NCBI RefSeq assembly: GCF_002277815.1
Contig: NZ_NKJI01000017.1
Coordinates: forward strand, 1-64,000
Source: Pseudomonas sp. ERMR1:02
GTDB taxonomy: Bacteria; Pseudomonadota; Gammaproteobacteria; Pseudomonadales; Pseudomonadaceae
Direction: 5' to 3'
DNA length: 64,000 bases
This document shows, in pieces, positions 26,600 through 34,953 of the stretch. How positions within the stretch are numbered: position 1 is the first letter of the stretch; each line of letters starts with the position of its first letter. The translations under genes and the position numbers were made by a program. The notes beneath the pieces are model-generated. The model saw nothing but the letters and a program-made list of their open reading frames with translations, was not told where the DNA came from and did no database searches.

Positions 26600-27340
26600 A
26601 TGGAACACGTCGATCACATTCTCATCGTTGACGATGACCGCGAGATCCGGGAACTGGTGGGCAACTATTTGAAGAAAAACGGCTTGCGCACCACGGTCGT
26701 GGCGGATGGTCGGCAGATGCGCACGTTCCTCGAATCGACCCCGGTGGACCTGATCGTGCTGGACATCATGATGCCGGGCGACGACGGCCTGATGCTCTGC
26801 CGCGAGCTGCGCGCCGGCAAACACAAGGCCACTCCGGTGCTGATGCTCACCGCCCGCAACGATGAAACCGACCGCATCATCGGCCTGGAAATGGGCGCCG
26901 ACGATTACCTGGTCAAGCCATTCGCCGCCCGGGAACTGCTAGCCCGGATCAACGCCGTATTGCGCCGCACGCGGATGCTGCCACCCAACCTGGTAGTCAC
27001 CGAATCCAGTCGCCTGCTGGCCTTCGGACGCTGGCGCCTGGACACTTCCGCCCGGCACCTGCTCGATGACGACGGCACCCTGGTCGCTCTCAGTGGCGCC
27101 GAATACCGACTGCTGCGGGTATTCCTCGATCACCCGCAGCGGGTGCTCAACCGCGACCAGTTGCTCAACCTGACCCAGGGCCGCGACGCCGACCTTTTCG
27201 ATCGCTCCATCGATCTGCTGGTGAGTCGCCTGCGCCAGCGTCTGCTGGACGATGCCCGCGAACCGGCCTACATCAAGACGGTGCGCAGCGAGGGCTATGT
27301 GTTTTCCCTCCCGGTGGAAATCGTGGGTGCGCCAGTATGA
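26600..27340 (+). CDS. OmpR-family response regulator
   Basis: 246 residues. Receiver domain 1-125 with acidic pocket DDD (11-13), phosphoacceptor D55 (VLDIMMPGDDG), switch Thr in LTARND and Lys in DYLVKPFAAREL; C-terminal winged-helix Trans_reg_C domain (SGAEYRLLRVFLDHP to TVRSEGYVFSLP). The stop overlaps the kinase ATG by four bases (ATGA). Three copies of a direct-repeat box, one in its own promoter, suggest autoregulation and a small regulon. Signal unknown. Confidence 0.93.
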   Translation: MEHVDHILIVDDDREIRELVGNYLKKNGLRTTVVADGRQMRTFLESTPVDLIVLDIMMPGDDGLMLCRELRAGKHKATPVLMLTARNDETDRIIGLEMGADDYLVKPFAARELLARINAVLRRTRMLPPNLVVTESSRLLAFGRWRLDTSARHLLDDDGTLVALSGAEYRLLRVFLDHPQRVLNRDQLLNLTQGRDADLFDRSIDLLVSRLRQRLLDDAREPAYIKTVRSEGYVFSLPVEIVGAPV

Positions 27341-28647
27341 ACCTCTCGATGCGTTGGCCTCGCACCCTGGCTTCGCGGCTGTCGCTGATTTTCCTGATCG
27401 GCCTGATCCTCGCCCAGGCGCTGTCCTTCGGTGCGCAGTATTACGAGCGATATGAAAGCGCGAAAAACACCATGCTCGGCAACCTCGAAACCGACGTCTC
27501 GACCTCCATCGCTATCCTTGACCGCCTGCCCGTCGAAGAGCGGGCCAGTTGGCTCCAACAACTGGAACGACGCAATTACCGGTATCTGCTTGACGAGGGC
27601 ACACCCGGTACGCCCATGGGCGAGGACATGCCCGATGCGCCCATCGCGATGGCTTCGATCAAGGACGCCATCGGCAAGGATTACCCGATGACCTTCAGCG
27701 ACATTCCGGGGCCGAGAAAACACTTTCAGGTGCACCTGAAACTGTCGGATGGCAGCCCGCTGACCATCGATGTGCGGCCTTCGATGGTGCCGCTGTCGCC
27801 CTGGCTGCCCATGGTATTGCTCGGGCAACTGGCGCTGATGATCGCCTGTACCTGGCTGGCCGTGCGGATCGCCATCCGTCCCCTCACCCGTCTCTCCAAG
27901 GCCGTGGACACCCTCGACCCCAACACCCACCCGATACTGCTGGACGAGAAAGGCCCGACCGAAGTGGCTCACGCGGCCACGGCCTTCAACGCCATGCAGG
28001 CGCGCATCGCGGCCTACCTGAAAGAACGCATGCAATTGCTGGCGGCAATCTCCCACGACCTGCAAACGCCGATCACCCGGATGAAACTGCGCGCCGAGTT
28101 CATGGACGACTGCGTGGAAAAAGACAAACTGTGGAACGACCTGAGCGAGATGGAACACCTGGTGCGCGAAGGCGTGGCCTATGCCCGCAGCGTGCATGGC
28201 GCCACCGAAGAAAGCCGCCGTACCGATTTGGATTCGTTCCTCGACAGCCTGGTGTTCGACTATCAGGACATGGGCAAGAACGTTCAGCTGAGTGGTAAAA
28301 GCACCAGCGTGATCGACACCCGCCCCCACGCCTTGCGGCGGGTGCTGGTGAACCTGACGGACAACGCCCTGAAATTCGCCGGCGCAGCGGAGTTGCTGGT
28401 AGAGAAAGAGGCTGATGGCGGCTTGTCGGTGAAGGTCATGGACCGTGGTCCGGGTATTGCCGAAGCGGAATTGGCCCATGTCATGGAGCCGTTCTACCGC
28501 GTGGAGAATTCACGTAACCGCAGCACCGGCGGCACCGGTCTGGGCCTGGCGATTGCGCAGCAACTGGCGTTGGCGATCGGGGGATCGTTGACCTTGAGCA
28601 ATCGTGAGGGCGGCGGGTTGTGCGCCGAGCTCAAGCTGAAAACGTAA
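27337..28647 (+). CDS. Sensor histidine kinase
   Basis: 436 residues. TM1 about 12-34, periplasmic sensor of about 120 residues with no recognised fold, TM2 about 155-178, HAMP (RPLTRLSKAVDTLD), DHp with H240 (AAISHDLQTPITRMKLR), HATPase_c with N-box LVNLTDNALKFA, G1 DRGPGIAEAE and G2 GGTGLGLAIAQQ. Cognate partner of the overlapping regulator gene. The periplasmic sensor points to an envelope or metal/redox signal, given the neighbours (inference). Confidence 0.93.
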   Translation: MNLSMRWPRTLASRLSLIFLIGLILAQALSFGAQYYERYESAKNTMLGNLETDVSTSIAILDRLPVEERASWLQQLERRNYRYLLDEGTPGTPMGEDMPDAPIAMASIKDAIGKDYPMTFSDIPGPRKHFQVHLKLSDGSPLTIDVRPSMVPLSPWLPMVLLGQLALMIACTWLAVRIAIRPLTRLSKAVDTLDPNTHPILLDEKGPTEVAHAATAFNAMQARIAAYLKERMQLLAAISHDLQTPITRMKLRAEFMDDCVEKDKLWNDLSEMEHLVREGVAYARSVHGATEESRRTDLDSFLDSLVFDYQDMGKNVQLSGKSTSVIDTRPHALRRVLVNLTDNALKFAGAAELLVEKEADGGLSVKVMDRGPGIAEAELAHVMEPFYRVENSRNRSTGGTGLGLAIAQQLALAIGGSLTLSNREGGGLCAELKLKT

Positions 28648-28954
28648 AGGCATCACCGTCACGACGCTCACTCGCCCCACTGTAGGAGCGAGCATGCTCG
28701 CGAAAAACCCAAGGGCACCGCAGAACATCTGGCTTTACGCGTTATCGTTCACGACCATCGCGAGCAGGCTCGCTCCTACAGAATCCAGGCGCCGATCTTT
28801 TTTCACATGACGCGGTATTTTTTCTCGGCGTGATCTACGGTTAATCATCGTTCCCACGCTCCGCGTGGGAACGCAGCCCGGGACGCTCTGCGTCCCATCC
28901 AGAGCCGAACGCGGAGCGTCCGTTGAGGCATTCCCACGCAGAGCGTGGGAACGA
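28648..28954. repeat. Intergenic gap: REP doublet (28680-28781) and GCGTGGGAA repeat (28846-28957)
   Basis: First a gtaggagcgagcatgctcgc / gcgagcaggctcgctcctac doublet, then a palindromic cgttcccacgctccgcgtgg ... gcagagcgtgggaacgatca element. The gap separates the convergent kinase and hvfC genes. The second repeat comes within a few bases of the hvfC stop. No gene. Confidence 0.85.
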
Positions 28955-29713
28955 TCAGACAAAAACACCAACTACTCCCTCCCCATGCATCTGCCGCAAC
29001 AACGCCAACCCGTTATCAAAGAACTCCTGCGACCCGCTCTTCCCCGCCTCCACCGCCAACCCTTGCAACTGCGCACGCCCGCTCAACTCGGGAAACTCGT
29101 CAATGCGCTGCAACAAGCGCCACGCCAACGGGGTCAACGCGGAAAACTTCACACTCCAGTCGTCTGCACGGCGCACCAGCAGCAACGTTGGTTCGGCCGG
29201 CGCTACATCGGGCTGGTAATCCGGCCCCACCCGCTGCACCGGCCAGGCATACGCCAGCGGCCAGGCCAGCGGCGAGACCTGCAACGGGCGATCCAGCAAC
29301 AAGTCTGCATCGCCGGGTAACAACGGCTCGGCCTCGGATTGTTGCAGGGCCATTTCCACCCATTCGTAGTGCGCCAGTTCGACCATGAACGGCGGCCACG
29401 GGCCGTCGGCCAGCGCCGGTGGTTCGCAGGCGAGAAACTCGACGAACTCCCCGGCGATTTCACCGAATTTCGGGGTGTGGGCCCGATAGTCACGCAGGAA
29501 GATCCGCACCAGCGCGCGCCACTGTTTGTCGCCAAGAATCTTCACCAGCACTGGAAAGGTGCCGCTGATCAGCGACGACAGGTTGGCGAACACCAGGTCG
29601 CGATAAACCTGTGCGCGGGCCGGGTCCATTTCCGGCGGTGGCGCGCAGCGGTCGGGATCGCGCAGGTACAAACCCATGCTGTTTTGCTGATCAAACAGCG
29701 AGCGCTTAGCCAC
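28955..29713 (-). CDS. hvfC: HvfC/BufC-family partner protein (DUF2063)
   Basis: 252 residues. N-terminal DUF2063 region (SLFDQQNSMGLYLRD, YRDLVFANLSSLISGTFPVL) followed by a PqqD-like/HvfC C-terminal part. These proteins are recognition partners for MNIO enzymes and deliver the precursor peptide. The GTG start overlaps the hvfB stop by 8 bases and has GAGGAGGTG upstream. No DoxX gene follows, unlike bufferin operons. Confidence 0.85.
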   Translation of the reverse strand: MAKRSLFDQQNSMGLYLRDPDRCAPPPEMDPARAQVYRDLVFANLSSLISGTFPVLVKILGDKQWRALVRIFLRDYRAHTPKFGEIAGEFVEFLACEPPALADGPWPPFMVELAHYEWVEMALQQSEAEPLLPGDADLLLDRPLQVSPLAWPLAYAWPVQRVGPDYQPDVAPAEPTLLLVRRADDWSVKFSALTPLAWRLLQRIDEFPELSGRAQLQGLAVEAGKSGSQEFFDNGLALLRQMHGEGVVGVFV

Positions 29714-30545
29714 GGTTCACCTCCTCAGTTTGCAACCGGCGAATGGTCTGCAATTCGGCGACCAGGTCGCAAAACGCCGGAAAGTTGAAGTCCCGTTCCA
29801 GCAAGGTCGGTTGCGCGCCGAACCGGGCATAGGCCTCGGCCAGCAATGACCACACCGCCGGTTTGACCGATGCGCCATGGGTGTCGATTTTCAAGGTGTC
29901 GGACTCATCGAAGTGCCCGGCGATGTGCATGGCCACCACACGGTTCGCATCGATGCCAGCGAGGAAGGTACGCGGATCGAAGCCGTGGTTGATCGAGTTG
30001 ACGTACACATTGTTGACGTCCAGCAACAGGTCGCAATCGGCTTCGCGCAGCACGGCGTTGGTGAAGGTCACCTCGTCCATGTCCTGCTGCGGCGCGGCGT
30101 AGTAGGAGACGTTTTCCACTGCCAGGCGCCGACCGAGAATGTCCTGGGCCTGTCGGATGCGCGCGGCGACGTGATGCACCGCCTCTTCGGTAAAGGGCAG
30201 CGGCAACAGGTCGTACAGGTGACCGTCATCGCTGCAGTAACTCAGGTGCTCGCTGTACAGCGGCACGTTGTAGTGATCGAGGAAGACCCGCACCTCTTGC
30301 ACAAACCCGACGTCCAGCGGCGATGGCCCGCCAAGCGAGAGGGACAAGCCATGGCAGGACAACGGATAGCGCTCAGCCAGGGCCCGCAGCGCCGCGCCAT
30401 GGGCGCCGCCGATGCCGATCCAGTTCTCCGGCGCGACTTCCAGAAAATCGAAATGGCCGGCCGGGGCGGCCTGGAGGTCCTTCATTAAACCGCGACGCAA
30501 GCCGAGCCCGGCGCTGGCCTTGGCTGCTGTGATGGGGGTCTGCAT
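29706..30545 (-). CDS. hvfB: HvfB/BufB-like multinuclear non-haem iron oxidase (DUF692, MNIO)
   Basis: 279 residues. TIM-barrel DUF692 with the metal-binding landmarks of the family: HFDFLEVAPENW, CHGLSLSLGG, YSEHLSYC, ENVSYYA, DVNNVYVNSINHGFDP, HIAGHFDES and DTHGASV. MNIO enzymes oxidise cysteines or other residues in ribosomally made peptides (MbnB, TglH, BufB). No DUF2282/HvfA precursor is encoded upstream in the next 400 bases. A predicted response-regulator box lies 114 bases upstream of the ATG. Confidence 0.9.
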   Translation of the reverse strand: MQTPITAAKASAGLGLRRGLMKDLQAAPAGHFDFLEVAPENWIGIGGAHGAALRALAERYPLSCHGLSLSLGGPSPLDVGFVQEVRVFLDHYNVPLYSEHLSYCSDDGHLYDLLPLPFTEEAVHHVAARIRQAQDILGRRLAVENVSYYAAPQQDMDEVTFTNAVLREADCDLLLDVNNVYVNSINHGFDPRTFLAGIDANRVVAMHIAGHFDESDTLKIDTHGASVKPAVWSLLAEAYARFGAQPTLLERDFNFPAFCDLVAELQTIRRLQTEEVNRG

Positions 30546-30658
30546 GGTGTCGATCTCAAGGGTTGTCGGAACAAAAACACAGTTAATCGCAGTGATGTAT
30601 CGGGTCTGTGTTTGGCGGAGCGCCGCTATTGGAGGGCACTGTATCGAGAGCCTGGTTA

Positions 30659-30674
30659 GATACATTGCGATACA
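30659..30674 (+). promoter_or_regulatory. Predicted response-regulator box 3, upstream of hvfBC
   Basis: GATACATTGCGATACA, third copy of the 10-bp-period direct repeat seen at 26445 and 26513. It stands in the hvfB upstream region, in reverse orientation to that gene, as box 1 does to DUF2790. An inverted half-site TGTATC lies at 30640-30645. Confidence 0.5.
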
Positions 30675-30703
30675 TGCGAAGCCACTGCGCACGCACGCCC
30701 CCC

Positions 30704-30796
30704 CTGTAGGAGCGAGGCTTGCCCGCGAAGGCGCAGTGTCAGACAACATCCTTGCCGACTGATACTCCGCCTTCGCGGGCAAGCCTCGCTCCTACA
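30704..30796. repeat. REP doublet, GGCttGCC subtype
   Basis: Arms gtaggagcgaggcttgcccg and cgggcaagcctcgctcctac. Confidence 0.88.
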
Positions 30797-30995
30797 GGGG
30801 CTCAGCGGTAATTCATGGGAATGTGGTCGACAACGGACTTTCGTCGCCTCGGGTACCCGCTTACAACCCCCGAACTAAACTTACTTCACCCAGGACATGC
30901 TTATCGTCCTGTTCATTCCCACGACCACCGCCCAGAAGCGAACGCCTCGATAAACAATGCCTCTGGACCGTGATCCTCTTGAAGGAGCACACGTG

Positions 30996-32042
30996 ATGGA
31001 CGAGGCCAGACTCAATGATTTCATGGGCAAACTGGTGAATGACATGGGCGGCGCGGCGATGCTCGCCAACGTCATCCTCGGCGAAGAACTCGGCCTGTAT
31101 CGGGCAATGGCCGACAGCCGGCTGATCAGCCCTGAAACACTCGCCGACAAGACCGGCTGCAATCCTCGCCTGGTGCGCGAATGGCTCAGCGCCCACGCCG
31201 CCTCCGGCTACATGGAACACTTAGGCGGCCAGTTCCGCCTGCCCGAAGAGCAAGCGCTGGCCTTGGCCATCGAAGACTCACCGGTCTACATAGCCGGTGG
31301 TATCGGGGTGGTCGCGTCGTTTTTCCATGACAAGGACAAACTGGTCAAAGCCATGCGCGGCGACGGTGCCCTGCCTTGGGGCGATCACCATCCGTGCATG
31401 TTCAGCGGTACGGAACGGTTCTTCCGGCCCGGATACAAGGCGCACCTGGTCGCCGAATGGCTGCCGGCCCTCGACGGCGTGGTGGCCAAACTTGAGGCTG
31501 GGGCCAAAGTGGCGGACATCGGCTGCGGCCATGGCGCCTCCACGGTGATCATGGCTCAGGCGTTTCCGGATTCGCGCTTTGTCGGCTTCGACTACCACGC
31601 ACCCTCCATCACTGTCGCCACCCAGCGCGCCGAAGAAGGTGGCGTGTCCGGCCAGGCCCGGTTCTTCCAGGGCACGGCGAAAAACTACCCCGGCAACGAC
31701 TATGACCTGGTTTGCTACTTCGACTGCCTGCACGACATGGGCGACCCGGTAGGTGCGGCCAAACATGCCTATGAGTCGCTAAAACCGGACGGCACGGTGT
31801 TGCTGGTGGAACCGTTTGCCAATGACTCCCTCGACGACAACATCACGCCGGTGGGTCGACTGTTCTACGCGGCGTCTACGTTCATTTGCACACCCAACTC
31901 GCTGTCCCAGGAAGTCGGCCTGGGGCTCGGCGCCCAGGCGGGCGAGGCGCGGTTGCGCAAAGTGTTTACCGAGGCGGGGTTCTCGAGTTTCCGTCGGGCC
32001 ATGGAGACGCCGTTCAACCTGATTCTGGAAGCACGTAAGTAA
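30996..32042 (+). CDS. SAM-dependent methyltransferase with N-terminal winged helix
   Basis: 348 residues from the ATG at 30996 (GAAGGAG upstream). N-terminal dimerisation/winged-helix region (ETLADKTGCNPRLVREWLSA) of the Rv2258c-like type, then a class I methyltransferase: motif I AKVADIGCGHGASTVIMA, acidic FVGFDYHAPS, motif II YDLVCYFDCLHDMGDP. Small-molecule O- or C-methylation is likely; substrate unknown. Isolated gene between REPs. Confidence 0.87.
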   Translation: MDEARLNDFMGKLVNDMGGAAMLANVILGEELGLYRAMADSRLISPETLADKTGCNPRLVREWLSAHAASGYMEHLGGQFRLPEEQALALAIEDSPVYIAGGIGVVASFFHDKDKLVKAMRGDGALPWGDHHPCMFSGTERFFRPGYKAHLVAEWLPALDGVVAKLEAGAKVADIGCGHGASTVIMAQAFPDSRFVGFDYHAPSITVATQRAEEGGVSGQARFFQGTAKNYPGNDYDLVCYFDCLHDMGDPVGAAKHAYESLKPDGTVLLVEPFANDSLDDNITPVGRLFYAASTFICTPNSLSQEVGLGLGAQAGEARLRKVFTEAGFSSFRRAMETPFNLILEARK

Positions 32043-32051
32043 CACTCACCA

Positions 32052-32153
32052 CTGTAGGAGCGAGCATGCTCGCGATGGAAGACAAAACACCGCGGGGCGT
32101 CAGACGGCCAGTGTTATCGTTGACGTCCATCGCGAGCATGCTCGCTCCTACAG
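32052..32153. repeat. REP doublet, GAGC/GCTC subtype
   Basis: Arms gtaggagcgagcatgctcgc and gcgagcatgctcgctcctac, an almost perfect inverted pair. Confidence 0.88.
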
Positions 32154-32175
32154 CGTGGATTCAGGGTGACCCGCA

Positions 32176-33045
32176 GTGTTGAACATGCTCGACAGCCTGA
32201 TCCATGAACAGCTCGACCGCCTCCAGCAGCTCATGGCTGATGAGCCGTTTATGGTCCTGACCGGTGCCGGTATCAGCACCCCGTCGGGCATTCCGGATTA
32301 TCGCGACAATCAGGGTGTGCGGCGTGGCCGGCAGCCGATGATGTATCAGGAGTTTCTCTCAGCGCCCGAGTCCCGGCGGCGGTATTGGGCCCGGGCGATG
32401 CTCGGCTGGCCGCGAGTGCGCCAGGCGCTGCCGAATGTTGCCCACGATACCCTGGCCCGCTTGCAGAGCTCGCGACGGATCAGCGGCTTGATCACGCAAA
32501 ACGTTGACACCTTGCACGACCAGGCGGGCAGCCATGACGTGATCGAACTCCACGGCAGCCTGCACCGGGTGCTGTGCCTGGACTGCGGCAAGCGCAGCGA
32601 ACGGGATTCGATCCAGCATCTGATGGAAGCGCAAAACCCTTATCTGGCAGGCGTGGACGCTGTGCAGGCCCCGGACGGCGATACCCTGCTGGACGCAGCC
32701 TTCGAAGCGCGCTTTCAGGTCCCGCATTGCCCGCACTGTACTGGCGAGCGCATGAAACCGGACGTGGTGTTTTTTGGCGAGAACGTCGCCCAGGAAACCG
32801 CGGCCAAAGCGATGGCCGCAGTGGAAAAGGCTGCGGGGTTGCTAGTGGTCGGCTCGTCGCTGATGGCGTATTCGGCATTTCGCTTGTGCCGGGCGGTGGT
32901 GGATCAGGGTAAGCCGTTGCTGGCGATCAATCTGGGCAAGACCCGGGCGGATGAGATTCTGGATTTGAAGATAGAAGCGTCGTGCGAACAGCTGTTGCCG
33001 TTGTTGGCACAACGCCTCGTGACTGACGAAACCCAACCCCTGTAG
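32176..33045 (+). CDS. Sir2-family NAD-dependent protein deacylase
   Basis: 289 residues. Rossmann NAD motif TGAGISTPSGIPDYR, catalytic His in VIELHGSLHRVLC, TQNVDTLHDQAG, and a zinc module with CLDC and CPHC pairs; MKPDVVFFGENV follows. This is class II/III sirtuin layout. A GTG start at 32176 is spaced 7 bases from AGGGTG; ATG 32185 is the alternative. Transfers acyl groups from lysine to ADP-ribose. Single gene flanked by REPs. Confidence 0.92.
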   Translation: MLNMLDSLIHEQLDRLQQLMADEPFMVLTGAGISTPSGIPDYRDNQGVRRGRQPMMYQEFLSAPESRRRYWARAMLGWPRVRQALPNVAHDTLARLQSSRRISGLITQNVDTLHDQAGSHDVIELHGSLHRVLCLDCGKRSERDSIQHLMEAQNPYLAGVDAVQAPDGDTLLDAAFEARFQVPHCPHCTGERMKPDVVFFGENVAQETAAKAMAAVEKAAGLLVVGSSLMAYSAFRLCRAVVDQGKPLLAINLGKTRADEILDLKIEASCEQLLPLLAQRLVTDETQPL

Positions 33046-33133
33046 GAGCGAGGCTTGCCCGCGAAGAGGCCGGCACATTCAGAATTGATGCTGACTGACA
33101 CGACGCCTTCGCGGGCAAGCCTTGCTCCTACAG
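33040..33133. repeat. REP doublet, GGCttGCC subtype
   Basis: Arms gtaggagcgaggcttgcccg and cgggcaagccttgctcctac. The left arm overlaps the stop of the sirtuin gene. Confidence 0.87.
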
Positions 33134-33142
33134 GGGCAATGA

Positions 33143-34044
33143 TCAATTCACGGAAAATCGCTCATCAAGGTTTTCCTCTTTCAGCACATCAAACAACGCC
33201 TGCGCCGCCGCCGACAACTCTCCCCCGGCAATGTCAGCACGCCAATGGCCCGCTCCACCACCGGGTCGTGCAAGGTGATGCAGCGTGCCCCCAGCTCCCG
33301 CATCTGCCCGGCACACAAGGCCGGCACGGCGCTCACTCCCAGCCCGCTGGCGACCATCCGCCCGACCGTCGCCAATTGATGACTTTCAAACTCCACAGGC
33401 AGCTTCATGCCCCGGGCCTGCAAATGTTCTTCGAGCATCACCCGCAGCGTCGACGGCCGTTGCAAAGTGATGAACGGTTCCTTGAGTAAGGTCTGCCAGT
33501 CGATTTCTTGCAGGTCGGCCAGCGCCGAGTCATGGGGCACGACCGCTACGAACCGGTCGATGTACAACGGCGTGAATTGCAACGACGAACTCATGGTCGG
33601 CTCGAACGCCACCCCCAGTTCCACCTGGCGGTCACGAACCATTTCCAGCACTTGTTCGTTGATTACATCGTTGACCGTGACGTTGACTTTCGGATACCGG
33701 GCGCGGAAGGTCTTAAGGATCGGGGGCAGCAGGTTGCCGGCAAACGACGGCATGGCCGCCAGGGTCACGCGGCCGCGCTGCAGGGTGAAACGCTGGCGCA
33801 TTTCATCCTCGGCATTGTCCCAGTCGGCGATCAGGCGCCGCGCCAATGGCACCAGGGATTCGCCCTCGGCGGTCAGCGCCACGTTGCGCGTGTTACGGGT
33901 AAACAGCCGACCACCCAGGCCCTCTTCCAGCGCCTTGATGGTCAGGCTCAACGCCGATTGGGACAGGTGCAGGCGCTCGCAGGCCACGGCGAAACTCAGG
34001 CTCTGGGCCACGGCCAGGAAGGCTCGGATCTGCTTGATGGTCAT
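33143..34044 (-). CDS. dhcR: LysR-family regulator of carnitine/ketoacid use, 3' frameshift
   Basis: Typical LysR: HTH at 1-60 (FLAVAQSLSFAVACERLHLS), effector domain GRVTLAAMPSFAGNLLPPIL. As read, the frame ends in Arg-rich nonsense (ESCRRRRRRCLMC). One more base in the C5 run at 33222-33226 gives ELSAAAQALFDVLKEENLD and a stop at 33143, 300 residues, the usual length. The order regulator-dhcA-dhcB-atoB, divergent, equals P. aeruginosa PA1998-PA2001, so it should be DhcR. AT-rich 174-bp gap to dhcA holds the operators. Confidence 0.82.
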
Positions 34045-34218
34045 GGTCGCTTTGCTCCAGTTGTAAGCTGCAAGCCTTAAGCTGCAAGATGAAAAGCAGC
34101 GATTTATTGAGTTTTATCTATCAATCAACCTTAAAAATCAACTTAACAAATAAATACTCCGGCGCGACACTCCATCCATACGGCTAGCCAGCCGCCCACA
34201 AAGAATAAAGAGGTGCAT

Positions 34219-34917
34219 ATGGCAGGTTTCGACAAGCGCGTGAGTTCCTACGAGGAAGCTTTGGCAGGTCTTGAAGACGGCATGACCGTGATCGCTGGCG
34301 GCTTCGGCCTGTGCGGCATCCCGGAGAACCTGATCGCCGAGATCAAGCGCAAGGGCACACGCGACCTCACCGTGGTCTCCAATAACTGCGGCGTCGACGG
34401 TTTCGGCCTCGGTGTGCTGCTGACAGACCGCCAGATCAGCAAAGTGGTGGCCTCCTACGTCGGCGAAAACAAGCTGTTCGAAGAGCAACTGCTAAAAGGC
34501 GAAATCGAAGTCACCCTGACCCCTCAAGGCACCCTCGCCGAAAAAATGCGCGCTGGCGGCGCCGGCATCCCGGCGTTTTTCACCGCCACCGGCGTTGGCA
34601 CTCCAGTTGCCGAAGGCAAGGAAGTGCGCGAATTCCATGGCCGCAAGTACCTGATGGAAGAATCCATCACCGGTGACTTCGCCATCGTCAAAGGCTGGAA
34701 AGCCGACCATTTCGGTAACGTCATCTACCGCCACACCGCCCAGAACTTCAACCCGCTGGCCGCCACCGCCGGCAAGATCACCGTGGTCGAAGTCGAGGAA
34801 ATCGTCGAGCCCGGCGAGCTGGACCCGGCGCAGATCCACACCCCTGGCATCTACGTCGACCGGGTCATTTGCGGCACGTTCGAGAAGCGCATCGAACAGC
34901 GCACCGTGCGTAAGTGA
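34219..34917 (+). CDS. dhcA: 3-oxoacid (dehydrocarnitine) CoA-transferase subunit A
   Basis: 232 residues. Class I CoA-transferase alpha chain: DGMTVIAGGFGLCGIPENLI at the N-terminus, VSNNCGVDGFGLGVLL, and GIPAFFTATGVGTPVAEGKE. With DhcB it moves CoA from succinyl-CoA to acetoacetate-like acids or dehydrocarnitine. AAAGAGGTG precedes the ATG at 34219. 36 bases separate it from dhcB. Confidence 0.93.
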   Translation: MAGFDKRVSSYEEALAGLEDGMTVIAGGFGLCGIPENLIAEIKRKGTRDLTVVSNNCGVDGFGLGVLLTDRQISKVVASYVGENKLFEEQLLKGEIEVTLTPQGTLAEKMRAGGAGIPAFFTATGVGTPVAEGKEVREFHGRKYLMEESITGDFAIVKGWKADHFGNVIYRHTAQNFNPLAATAGKITVVEVEEIVEPGELDPAQIHTPGIYVDRVICGTFEKRIEQRTVRK

Positions 34918-34953
34918 TCCCCTGCCCCCGGACCGAATGAAGGAATAACAACA

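Larger units (their letters stand above)
30546..30995. other. Intergenic region with regulator box and REP
   Basis: Holds the hvfB promoter, the box at 30659-30674 and the REP doublet at 30704-30796, then the promoter of the methyltransferase. Short open frames here are read-through of the REP. No precursor peptide gene with cysteine clusters was found on either strand. Confidence 0.6.

Noticed and set aside
30546..30782. Extension of HvfB to a start at 30782
   Set aside because: The extra sequence is the REP (ASLAPTGG-type wording) and the promoter box; the ATG at 30545 fits the family.
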